Part shown: piece after piece, positions 1 to 10,883 of the stretch
Numbering within the stretch: position 1 is the stretch's first letter
How the letters are laid out: every line of letters begins with the position of its first letter
NCBI GenBank assembly: GCA_037833965.1
Contig: AP031358.1
Span: forward strand, 12,284,001-12,348,000
Source of the DNA: Marchantia polymorpha subsp. ruderalis
Taxonomy: Eukaryota; Streptophyta; Marchantiopsida; Marchantiales; Marchantiaceae
DNA: 64,000 bases
Direction of reading: 5' to 3'
Position numbers and translations under genes: made by a program
The notes under the pieces: generated by a model
Told to the model about the DNA's origin: nothing
Seen by the model: the letters and a program-made list of their open reading frames with translations, nothing else
Databases searched by the model: none

Positions 1-430
1 ATGGAGGGTAGTCCAGGGAACTGAAGTTTGGAGAACACGTGTTTTATGGGGTTCCTAGTTAAGATCGATTGTTAGTATTAGTTTCTTATCAAGGTGTGAA
101 GACCCTGGAACGGTAGACTTGAGGGGCTTCATTGTATGTTCCTTAATGATATCCTCTACACTAAGGGTGTAAAGTTCTGCGCCATTCACAAAGTTCTGAA
201 GTGGCAAATTGACTTGTTTATATTGCTTCAGGACTTGAAACGGTGGATTAGCAAAGAACTTACCTCAAGCAAGCGCGAAGGACTTTATTTTTTTTCAATT
301 TAATAATTTTTCCAAATCAGAGAGCATGTCAAAGAATGATATAGTCTTATAAAAATCTATGAAAAATATGAAATAATTATTTCAATCAATTTTGCATTCA
401 CCTAAATATATCTATGTATAAAAAGTTAAC
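1..430. repeat. Degenerate repeat, left copy (flanks carbonic anhydrase gene)
   Basis: This AT-rich stretch is similar by eye to 5399-5640. Shared blocks are the opening around 'agtccagg..ctgaagtttggagaacac', then 'ccctggaacgg.agact', 'gaggggcttca', and further on the 'ccaaa.tcagag' and 'cttataaaaatctatga' blocks. The order of blocks is the same in both copies, with small indels. The two copies are direct and lie on either side of the carbonic anhydrase gene. They could be remnants of a tandem gene duplication or of a dispersed repeat. No coding capacity is visible. Confidence 0.65.
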
Positions 431-2544
431 TCAAAAAGATATTTTCTAAATTTAGAGGGAAAAAAATAGTTTGAATTCTCTTAAACTTAAATATGTTCTA
501 GTATCTCAAATTTGTGCCCGGGTTAAAGTCCCCATTTCAGCAAAATATGCTTCAAAAGAATAGAAATTTAATCCTATGCAAAATAATGTGATCAAAAATT
601 TAGTCTTGATAGCAGATAGATAAAATAAATTTCTAAAATATGTGTATTTATCAAAATATTATGTTGCTCTCAAAATCATTCAGATCAAACATATAAATTT
701 TAATTTTCCCGTAAATTCTCACATGCAAATTGTAATCATGAGATTTTAAACTTTATATAAGTCTGTTACAATCAAAAATTTAACTAGAAAATAGATAATT
801 TTTAATAGGTGTTTTGAATTTTCCTGATTGTAAGAAAAATTCTTGACATTATTTTTCTTATTACCTCAATTTTTAGCCTTGTTTGTCTTGTAATTTTACA
901 TATCTTATTTCACCTGTTATTAATTTCAATTACTGAATTTTTAATATATATTACAGAGCTTGATTTTTTTCATTTCAATTGAAACATTTCTTGATGTATA
1001 AATTATACTATTTTGTAATAGATCTTTATTTTGTATCGATTAGTCCTATGTATTTACAAAATTCTCAGGGGCAAGCTAGGTTCCATCGAACCAGAAGTCA
1101 TGAGTGACCTTTCAGTCCTTATCCTTTCCTATCATTATTGAAGAAAATTATCCTGATTTCCACATCTTAAATCTTAGTTTTGATAAGATATATGGTATGG
1201 AAAACACTGCTAAATTCTACCATTCCATTACTGTATAAGGAAGCTGTGCAGCTTTACACCTCAGCAAACAAAGGTCAATGTATATTATCGATAGTGGTTA
1301 AGGCTTTATCAGGACAAGCTTTACTATGTCCTAAGAAGCGCAGTCGAAGCCGCGCGCCAGACAATGACCGTAAGCGACGCGAGCGCCCTACATTCTTCTG
1401 CAATAGTACCGTGAATTTGAAAGTTTAATAACTAGAATGGCCAACCCCATAGTGGATTCTGCAGCAGCCACCGTTTCAACAAATGAAGCAAATTACTGAC
1501 CCATCATATCATCGTAATAAACAAAAATACCACAAAATTTCCAATTGACAGCAGGTAATTAGTCAGTGCCGTTCACGAGGGCTTTATGACAGCTTCTCCC
1601 AGGGCGGAACCCATGGCTTGAGTCTCTAATAACAGAACACATTTAAGACAGATCTAAAAACATGACAGACTTCATTCAAGGTCAAAGTATTGAGAGAGAT
1701 GATGGATAACAAATCATTTTGCCACTTTCTTGTACCCTAGAAATGTAAATACTTGAATGCATCTAAGTCAACTAATGGCACAAATTCTAATAGCACAGAC
1801 ATTACAGAGCTAGTTCAAGGTACTTTTCGAAATGCCAGATACTTTCAACGGTAAGACATACTCTGCAAGAGTATCATCGTCTGTGTCTCCTGTGGATCAT
1901 GACCATGCGGAAAACGTTGAGGTCCAAATGTAATATGCATGCGCCCGATGTACCTGACCTTGTCCTCGTTTGTACGGCTTTATATCTCCGGAGTTTCGGT
2001 CGGCCAAAACCTATATTCATCCAACAAGGTCACACCTTGATTCTGTAACCTGAGTTTTAAATTGAACAGATGAAGGTGACAGCTTTAGTGCTAAATTTAC
2101 AAGTTCAACAAGACCGATCCAGAAGATTCTTCTTGGGACTTTACTTTTCATTCAGTTTTTTACAGCTTATTAAATACTTATTGCATATGCCATGCACCTC
2201 ACAAGAACCAATCGCCATATGGTATCACTCCAAAAGATTCGAAGATGAAATAAAATGATGCCGAATTATCAGGTGGTCACATATGCCCTGGAATTCCAAT
2301 CTTTAAAAAAGGAGGTTCCTGTTTGCTTTGATCACAGGCTTCATCTGCGTCGAGTACTTAAACTCGGTCCTCATGTTTCTCCATCAGCTTTTGGTCAAGT
2401 GCAGATAGTGATCCTCACTGATCCTCACACTACTACTGGTTTCTGGTTCAGTCTCTAAGTGGCCGTCGAAAAGAAGGAAGAGTTCACTCCAGCTCTACAT
2501 CCGCACTCTGATCTTCAAATCCTTTCTATCAGGTTGCGGGCTTC
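431..2544. other. Upstream region of the carbonic anhydrase gene, no supported gene
   Basis: The first 700 bases are very AT-rich with many T/A runs. Only short open frames without homology or splice support are present. A TATA-like 'tttatatc' occurs near 1979, about 565 bp before the carbonic anhydrase ATG, but it cannot be assigned to that gene with confidence. The 5' UTR and promoter of the gene must lie here. Confidence 0.5.
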
Positions 2545-4780
2545 ATGACGACTGCGAAAGGATTAACGGTCTACAACAGCATGGCAGCTAATCTCATTTT
2601 CGTCATTCCGTTACTCTTGTCCACGACACAAGTTGTGCGTGGTAGTGCGGATCACGAAGGTATGCTCAAATCCACATGAAATGTCTATCTCCAGCAGTAG
2701 TGCGATGATATTCTGATAATTGGTGAAATTTGTCGTTTTTCATAATGCCTCGGTTTTTTGAGTAATGACACGTCCAAAAGTGGGTTCCCTTTCCTTCGAA
2801 CCAAAGTTAATGCATAAGAGAGTTAAAGGAGTTTAATTTGATGAGTCCGATGGTGTTATCAGAGCAACTTCACTATGATGGTCCGGAAGGACCACAAACA
2901 TGGGAGGGATCTTGCAACACAGGCAAGATCCAATCTCCGATAGACATTGTAAGACGTGAAGCAGCTGCTCATCAGTTTCCGGGTCTATGTAAATTGCATG
3001 TCGAGTACAACAGCGAAACACAGGCAACGGTCACCCACTCCGGTTCACATCTTCAATTGACAGTAAGCACGTCATGAGCAGACGGTCATTTCAGTGCTCA
3101 GATATGCAATTTCTTTTCTTGCAATGCGCGATTTAATACAATCCGTATCCTTACATGTTTGCCGCAAGTATCATACAACACGTACGGAAAAACTCTAAAA
3201 CACGATAGGTTTGTTCATTAAGTTCATAGGTTGAGTTGTATTTAAGGTTGTACTTACGTAAGGCTGACTACATTTTTTGGGTAAAAGGTGGAAGGTGATG
3301 CACCATTCGGAAAGCTGTATCTTCGTGATATTTACAATCTGAGTGGATTTCACTTCCATTCCCCAAGTGAACACGAGATTGATTCGATGAGGTACTATCC
3401 TGACTTTTACTTTGTACACTTCGTTAATCAAAGAACTCGTTCTCTGCTGGATGAGTGTCGATTTAATTCCGAAGGAATTCAGGGATTATTCGATGATGCA
3501 ATTATACAAACTTGACAACGTGCATGCGCAGTTATGATTTGGAGTTACATCTAGTTCATAAAACCGTCACTCAAAATGGGCCTCAGCTCGCTGTTATCGG
3601 CCTCCTGTACAATGAAGGCCCTGATGACTCGTCAACCGATCATTTTCTTCAACAGGTACTTACACGATATTCTAATCAGTGAGGAAAATCAATTATTACC
3701 ACATATGTTGTTTTCATGAAGTCCGGCATTCATGTGATGAGATATGTTCGGGTTTTATAGAAATTCTTATATTTTTTTCGCATATGCTTATACTGCAAAA
3801 ATCGTTGGTGATCATTGATTAAAGTTGTCTGTAGTTTTACTTAAAGTTTTACCAACCCGATATCAAATTTTTAAAGGTAAGCGCTCATGAATTCTGTGTG
3901 TGGAGTATCTAAAAGATCTGCAGAGTTATCAGATACACTAGACCCATTTATGATAGTATTTTGATGATGTCGTTGCGATGAATCACAGAAAGTTGCCTGC
4001 AACCAAACGGTTCAGGATAATATTGCGTTCAGAGCAACGTGTATGATTAATTTGGGGCACTTGTAAAATCTTTTTTCGTGATCCAGGTATTTGATGCTTT
4101 ACCATATATAAAGAAGCCAGATTCTTCAGTACACACGTTGAAACCAGTCGACTTCTCTTCACTACTACCGGTATTGGATGGCCCATATGCTCGATATTCC
4201 GGATCTCTGACGACGCCACCGTGCACTGAGAATGTTACTTGGACAGTCATCCTGAACCAGGTCAGCTTTTGATTCTACTATATGTAGCCACCTGAATAAA
4301 CATACAGAAGACTGCATTCAGCCTGGCATTAAAGATTTTCCTTTCATGAATAATGAGCGACGAAGAGCTTTTTAAAGCTTGAAACTTTATAGCATATTCC
4401 TAGAAGAGCTTAGGCATGGAAGATGCTTACTCCACCTACCAATACGTTCTGCCACACTTGACTGGAATCTGATCAAAATCACGTTGCACGATCGTCACTG
4501 TGATGCTGATTTGGCTCTCCATTGTGATGTCCAGAATCTGAAGATGTCACCGAGACAGTTTCAAGCCTACAAGGCCGTTCTGAAGGTGAGTTGAGATTTC
4601 TCTGACCAGATCCTTTGTTTAGTTGACTGTTCCCAGTACCTCTGTTGACACGTTAATTAGGACTTGTCTACCGTCTTTGTAATATTCACCGACTAGTCCC
4701 TGTCTCGTTTGTCCTTCCAGAAACCAAACAACAGGCCGCTTCAAGATCTGGCGGGCAGAACCGTGATGTACTCTCAGTAG
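2545..4780 (+). CDS. Alpha-type carbonic anhydrase, secreted, seven exons
   Basis: Catalyses reversible hydration of CO2 to bicarbonate. I join exons 2545-2659, 2863-3062, 3288-3391, 3532-3655, 4087-4260, 4535-4585 and 4721-4780. Every junction has GT..AG borders and phases agree, giving 275 residues. Residues 1 to about 33 look like a signal peptide, so it should enter the secretory pathway (apoplast, or plastid via the ER as known for some family members). The core shows GKIQSPIDI at 59-67. Zinc ligands are H127 and H129 (FHFHSPSEH) and H146 (LELHLVH). The gatekeeper threonine is T223 in SLTTPPC. C56 and C227 match the disulfide of extracellular family members. The usual proton-shuttle histidine position (after the G of the GH motif) appears as GSH, so it is shifted or replaced. 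Length is normal for plant members. The next ATG (codon 13) is an alternative start that would still leave a hydrophobic signal. Confidence 0.92.
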
Positions 4781-5398
4781 TGAAGGTGATACAAGTATCA
4801 CCTTGACTTGATACATGATCACGCGCGTCTGTCGATGTCGATATGAACAATTTTCCATTCTAACATATGTCAGATTAAGGAAAAGGGAGAACATTGTGTA
4901 AAAATAATACATTGTCGTAAGTCCACTCTGTGGGCAAGAAGATTGAGTGTCCTAGCTTGGTCAACTCCGTCTTATGCTCGCCACAGTGTGTAAAATTTCT
5001 TGAAATATAGCGCCAAGTTGGTTTGTACGCTCTAGAATGTGGATACTGACAAGGAAATTCTTCAAAGAGGAATTTCTTGCTAATAAACATTGCGATTCAT
5101 CGACAGCAAAGCCAATCTTTTCGCAAGCAGCAGCCGACAGCATAAATTATTCAGTTGAATGAACTGTTTTGAGCTTGTTGTATGTACACGGTTGGAACAG
5201 CAGGATATTTCTTACAGCAAGAAACCATGTAAAACACCCACCAGTAAAAATCAGAATCGTGCAGAGGAACGAATTTTTATGGCCACGCACTTAGTTAAAA
5301 GGATTTCTAACAAGCAGAACTATCTCTGAAAGAATTTTCAGATTACAAGAAACGACGGGTCATTTTTTCTTAAAACAATGCTTCAAATTTGAATGTTT
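4781..5398. other. Downstream region of the carbonic anhydrase gene
   Basis: This should hold the 3' UTR and the start of intergenic DNA. Open frames on the minus strand (4619-5143) overlap the last exon and lack any recognisable motif, so I do not call them genes. No convincing terminator or other signal can be assigned. Confidence 0.5.
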
Positions 5399-5640
5399 AC
5401 TATGGAGGTTAGTCCAGGTGGCTGAAGTTTGGAGAACACTTGTGCCTAGTTACGATCTATTGTAAGGATTTATTTCTTATCAATCGTGAAAACCCTGGAA
5501 CGGAAGACTCGAGGGGCTTCAATGTATCAATTTGTTAATTTTCCAAAATCAGAGAACGTATTATAGAATGATAGACATTCTTATAAAAATCTATGAGAAG
5601 CCTCAAATCATTATTTCTTTAAGTATTTCACTCAATTCTA
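5399..5640. repeat. Degenerate repeat, right copy (flanks carbonic anhydrase gene)
   Basis: Same orientation and block order as 1-430, with deletions between blocks. It begins 'tatggaggttagtccagg' and ends around the block 'aatcattatttc'. Together the two copies bracket a unit of about 5.4 kb containing the carbonic anhydrase gene. Confidence 0.65.
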
Positions 5641-7070
5641 CATCTTTTGTTTAACCTGTCATTGATGTCAGTTATTGAATCTAAAAAACATGTTTTACTA
5701 TTTTATTTCTCTTTCCTTGAAATAGAATATATTCTCATCAAAATTTCAGAAATAATCCATTCTATTTTGTATCTTGACTTCATTTTAAAATTAGTATTTT
5801 TTGCCTTAAAATTTTGATTAATTTTTTCATAAATTTGTTGATAATCTTTGAGTATTCGTTACTTTTATCTTACAATCGATTTCTCTGATTTATTAGGAAT
5901 ATTTGGTCATCACTTTACATATGTTTGAAGTACTTGATGACTTTCAAGACTTACTTGTTGTCCATAGTTTTTAAGTATATAAATATATTTTTTCTTTATT
6001 TTAAATGAGTTATGTGTATTACTTTACAATGACTATGAGTAATTATTTCATAAATTGTTTAACTATTTATTTTCTCATCAAAATGACTTCATATTTTATA
6101 GTAGACAGCTTTTTACCTTTCTGCTATGAACAGCCAAAATCCAGGAACTCTGATTCGTCTCATTTTATTCTCTGGAACCTTACTTTACCAAGTTTCTTCG
6201 ACATCTAATGGTTTTTGACAAAAGAATTCCAATATCGGAACAGAAATATGATAGGCTAATGTTAGATTTGTCTTAATTTAGCCAAATCCTCGTGTCTAAT
6301 TAACTTAACGAAATTCCCATTGTCCCTATTTTGGAAACAAGGTTCGAAAAATCAGCGGGGAAAGAAAATCCTTTTGAGCTTTACTCTAGTACTACTTTGT
6401 GAAATGAGTGAATGGTGAGTTGTAGAATAAATGAGAGATATGCGAACGAGGCAAGTGAAGCCCCACTACTTTTGACGTTTCAAAATGATTTGAAGATGAA
6501 ATTAAAAATTGCAAGATCATATTTATGCATCTAATGATATGGTAGTGGATCTACTAACCGTAACAAAAATTTGATGAGAATTTTGGCACGCTTGTTTAGC
6601 ATCATCAACCTTTTATAGATGGTGGAAAGAACCCTTGAACATAGCTGCAAAGTGCTCTCAGCCCCACATATGGGAGATCGCGAGGTGCTTTTGGCCCAAC
6701 AACTGAGGGATCCCCTCACTCAGCCCTACAGATGGATGATCGTTTCATGTAATGATTCTTAAATTGTAAACAAAACTTAATAGTCAACTGAATCTAAGGA
6801 TATGTTTGACAATGTATGAACAATAAAAATCACAAAAAAGGAACACAAAAGAGGAAAGTAGAAGCACAACAGACAAAGCACGCAGCTTCAACGTCAATAA
6901 GTACATGGTTTGAATCAGGTTATTTCCAAAAGAACATAAGGTTTCTTCAAAAATCATAAACAGTGCTCAGAACGAGCTTAGTCTTGTACTTCCAGATTTT
7001 TCTAAGCAGAAATCTTAAACTCAAATGATTTGGGGTTACCAGCCGTTTTGAATGATTACTAACACTATCG
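5641..7070. other. AT-rich intergenic DNA, nothing supported
   Basis: Low-complexity T-rich and A-rich DNA. Short open frames (for example 6005-6208) have the composition of the surrounding AT-rich sequence and no motif. I see no gene, RNA gene or complete repeat here. Confidence 0.5.
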
Positions 7071-7074
7071 TAAT

Positions 7075-7170
7075 CGGAGACAGGCCTTTTATTGTGGGTA
7101 GAGTACTAACTCTGCCCGGGCTACCTTCCTAGCTAATAAATAAATAAATAAATATACATATATATTATTC
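7075..7170 (+). mobile_element. Possible 3' tail of a non-LTR element with (TAAA)n microsatellite
   Basis: A short GC-containing stretch ending 'cccgggctaccttcctagc' is followed directly by (taaa)n at about 7136-7153 and then a TA-rich run. A unique segment ending in a short A-rich microsatellite is typical of the 3' end of RTE- or L1-like non-LTR elements, which are often 5'-truncated. No reverse transcriptase coding sequence is visible upstream, so this is an inference from end structure only. Confidence 0.3.
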
Positions 7171-7581
7171 ATTTTTTACTAGGCTCTTTCGGATTCTTGT
7201 TGTTATCTTGGATGTTTTGATTTCTTTGCATCCCACCTTCACAATATTGTCCCCTTATACAGTTCACGTGTAATACGAATTGAACAGCAGGCGGCATGGT
7301 CAGTGGACAAGTGCATACGCAGTTCCAGACAAGCCGACACTAGACACCTCGGAAGTATTTCGAGGCCTTACGTATGCAAGTTGGAGACATCGGATTTGAA
7401 TCATTGATTTAAGACGTGATCTGGACCTAATCATATCCCAGGTGTCTGCGGTTCTACTTTACATATACTCTGAGACTTGAAGCAATGTGGATATAAATCC
7501 CGAAAATCACTAACTCACTACAACTCGTAGCTGAAGTCCTATAGATGCAGTCTACCGTTACATGCTGAGGTGTAAAACAGA

Positions 7582-7853
7582 ATGCACCTGCTGTACCTTA
7601 CCCTGGTTCTGTTTTGGATTCTTTTGCACGGGAGATTGATTGGCAAGCATTCCAGTGGTAGGATCAGAGATACATTTATTTTCTGAAAAGCCTTCGAATT
7701 TCTTTATCCTTTTCACATTGACTCATCTTAGGCCTGGTACTACATATGTCTTTTTTCTTTCGAGCCTGCGCCTTAATATTAAGCATTACGGTGAATCCAA
7801 ATGATCAGGCTGCACCAAAGTCGAATTTGCATGGTCAATCTGGAATTGAATAC
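7582..7853 (+). CDS. Possible first exons of a secreted protein gene, uncertain
   Basis: An ATG at 7582 opens a 25-codon stretch with a strongly hydrophobic core (LLYLTLVLFWILLH) that looks like a signal peptide. It is followed by a possible donor at 7658. A possible acceptor ending at 7731 resumes the frame, and a second donor-like GTATGT lies at 7854. The second exon would add another hydrophobic stretch and a short hydrophilic one. If the 7854 donor is not used, the frame continues to a stop at 7976. I do not recognise the product, and the following exons are not clear; the next 700 bases contain only short frames. It may equally be part of a decayed gene. Confidence 0.22.
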
Positions 7854-8579
7854 GTATGTTACGATAGAAATGAAACACAACCGCACTTCGCGTCTGAAAA
7901 TTTTTCTCGTTTCTGTATGTCATTGATTTCTTTTTCAACCACCTGGAGAACAACAGCCTTAATGGAGGCATTGTGAGAATCTTGGAGCTCTACATAATAC
8001 GAAGCGAAATGTGGTTATTAAATATCCCAGTCCGTATCTACCTGCTACTTTAAACCTCTACCATGTACAGCAATTATCCAAGAAACCTGAGTTCATAGCA
8101 GATACCAGAACGAGCCAGATCATAAGCTGAAAATTCTGATTAATTACATCGGTCAGAATCACTGTGGTCTTATCGTTGCCTTCTAGCTTCATTTTTCACG
8201 TGTGAACGTTCTTTGATCCTTATGTAGATTGAAGTTTGTGCTTGTGCATCCTCTCTCGTGTACAGATGGCTGCAAGAAAACAACCTGTGCAAAGAGACAA
8301 TTCAGAACATCAGTTTCATAGACATGTAGGTAATTCAAGTTATATAAAATTACAAATCCATACCTATAATTTGTCAGAAAGCAGACACAAAACCTAACCA
8401 AAACCTTCCAATGTGTGCGCAGGACTCTAAGTTTGAACTAGACTTGGACGCACTCACAATTCCTTGTACATGCTGACAAGGCCATTTGTTCTGCAGTGCA
8501 TGGTCGCAGTCTCCAAGTGGAACCGGTGATTGCACTGAAAGTTCGCTCTCAATCAGTGAAGGCTTTTGGCAGTTCCCTG

Positions 8580-8840
8580 TCATTCGAATGCACAAGAAGC
8601 CAAGAGAACGTGATTTCAGCTGTTCACGCATTCAAAGAAGAAGTCTCAAGTACTATGTATGGACTTCGAATTGTGATCCTGCAACTTCAAGGTGGGAAAC
8701 AGTTCAAAATATACCTTAAAGAGATGGATTTGTCAAAGTTTCCAAGTTGGCAGCGTAGTTGTTGAAGATGGAGAAGGTTCTGCTAAGATATAAAAGCCGA
8801 GCAGCTGCTATTGTATCATCAAGAGCTTTGTATATCAAAT
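8580..8840. repeat. Duplicated segment, copy 1
   Basis: Similar by eye to 9455-9700 in the same orientation. Shared blocks include 'agagaacgtga', 'gaagaagtc', 'ccaagttggcag.g.tagt.gttgaagatggag', 'tataaaag.cgagcag' and 'tcattaagagctttgt' (with variants). On the minus strand both copies can be read as a related peptide (around ARLLY..S....IFN.YAANLE), which suggests a former coding exon on that strand. Neither copy gives a complete gene. Function unknown. Confidence 0.5.
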
Positions 8841-9454
8841 ACACGTTACATTATCTAGTGCACATACTGATGATTCAATTGCATCCTCTTACGCATGACA
8901 TCCATGTACAGCATTGGGTATGAAGACCGTCCAAGATTATCTAAAAGAATGCTACCGTATAAGATGGCATTCAAAAGAGTCAGGGAATACTCAAAAAAGG
9001 GTATCATGTTCACGGTGTAATGTGCTTGAGCTCAAGAAGCGTTCTGGAAGGGCCTAATATTCCCTAATAAACTCTTCTGAAACCTAGTTTTCGATCTTAA
9101 ATTCCTTAATTCAGGAAAATAAAAGTGATAGGAGTTAATCACGTGAATGTTACCCTGGAACTCTGAGCAAACACACAGTTGTATCTGAAGACTTTGCAAA
9201 GCTCCGAAAATCTAACTTACACAGAGAAGTGTAGCTGACCGGGCAGTCCGTGAGAGGGCCCATAAGGCAATTCGCCTGTAAATGCTTCGGTCAAATGTAC
9301 ACCGTGCCATTTGACATACTAGTCCGGGTGTACAGATTTGTTGGACCCTGGATTACCACAAGGGACGAGTGGCTTGTAGTTGTGGGTTCCAAGTCCAGGC
9401 GCTCCGCAACACGCATGCTTGGTCAAAGCTGGAGTGAATCCTGTCATTAAACAG

Positions 9455-9700
9455 CGGAAGATGTCGAGAGAACGTGAGACCTCATGAGTCATTCAAGCAT
9501 TCGTAGAAGAAGTCCCACGGAACATGTATGAACTCTAAATTTTTGTACTGCAATTTCAAGTTGGGAGTAAGTTTGGATTATACAGTAATCTCAAATTCTC
9601 CAAGTTGGCAGCTTAGTAGTTGAAGATGGAGTTGGTGCTACCAAAATATAAAAGTCGAGCAGATTCAGGTGTATCATTAAGAGCTTTGTTGTAGGCTTGA
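9455..9700. repeat. Duplicated segment, copy 2
   Basis: Second copy of the segment at 8580-8840, about 870 bp downstream in direct orientation. On the minus strand the open frame 9613-9804 covers part of it and contains CIVFINELDQAYNKAL, which resembles a Walker-B-like acidic patch, but no Walker A is visible nearby, so I do not assign a function. The plus-strand frame 9710-10120 just downstream has no recognisable domain. Confidence 0.45.
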
Positions 9701-10364
9701 TCCAGCTCATTGATAAACACAATACAGCCCATTGCTTCCTCTTGTACCCGGGGAATGGATGCCAGAACAGTCATAGCTATGGTGCTGCAGCCTGTATCCT
9801 GCATTAGGAGTATTGAAGAAGAGAATATTTTTTGGACCCATTTGAAGTTCAGATCTGGACAACAAACTCAAGCATTCTCTCCAGTTTCTGTGGGCAGTTT
9901 CTGGGGTCCATCGTCAATTTCTCGGCTCAAACATAGCCAGCCTCGAGGTTTGCTATTAGTTTATCTCACACGAAACTCGACCGAAATTCCCAGTAAGCCA
10001 GCCTCTACTCTTATTTCGCTTTCTCTGATTCCGCTGTGCACCTGGCGTGCAAACAAATTCAAAAGGATCAAAACCAGATGGTGGGCAAAGTCTGCGCAAT
10101 GCCTTTTCTTTCTCTCATGAATTGTTTACCTTGATATCAGCGATGATTTTTATCATGGCCTCAGCGATCACTTGCGCTGCAGTCTAGTTTTTGAGTAAGA
10201 TGGCATCCTCCAATTTCAACCCTATACAATCCTTCTTCATAGGATTCATGTCGAGGTAGAAATCGCTTGGACGGCACGCTCGGCTGGATACACAGTCGGA
10301 GGACAAGTTTATGGTATTAGTCATTGGAACTGATAGGATCATAAAGCTGAACCCACATCCTCGA

Positions 10365-10440
10365 TGAAGTAATTAGCTTCCTACATAGCAAACGAGAACT
10401 CTTAATAAGCGATGCTTTTCAGCGGCTTGTACGGATCCTG
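10365..10440 (-). pseudogene. Decayed copy of the exon at 12,530-12,699
   Basis: About 75 bp match 12,530-12,606 closely ('gaagtaattagcttc.tacatagcaaa.gagaactc' and 'gcttttcagcggcttgtac'). Translated on the minus strand in the frame of the other copy it reads YKPLKS.AY, then two in-frame stops inside the segment that reads GEFSFAMYEANYF in the other copy. It is therefore a non-functional duplicate. The source protein is not recognised. Confidence 0.55.
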
Positions 10441-10883
10441 CTTCCACTGAAGAAAATCCCACCTGTGACAACCATCCAAATTCTTCATCAAGGTCTCTGT
10501 AACTTTTTGGCCAACTTTATATGGATGTTATGAAATCGATAAGCAGTACTAAAAGAAGAGTTAAATCCAAGTACAAGATCTCTACTTTCCAAGTGTTCCT
10601 ATTCAGCTACCATTCCACCCATCCTTAAAAAGCTATCATATTGAAGAACAGCAGAGGAACCCATTATCTAATGCTTTAACTGAACAACAAACATTCATTC
10701 AAAGGCGGGAAGTATAGGACCACTCCCTATTTTCAATCGCTGGGACACTTTGTCTTCATTGCACTTTGGCATATTGACTTGCAAAACCATGTTTCATCCG
10801 CATCAGCTTCCAGGAATCGGCTATAATCAAAACTTTCCTGCATAGAGAAAGCTATTTAACCTGCAAATCAACTTGAATACCTA

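Noticed and set aside
9613..9804. AAA+ ATPase call for the minus-strand frame with IVFINELDQ
   Set aside because: Only a Walker-B-like string, with Asn in place of the usual Asp, and no Walker A or sensor motifs nearby.
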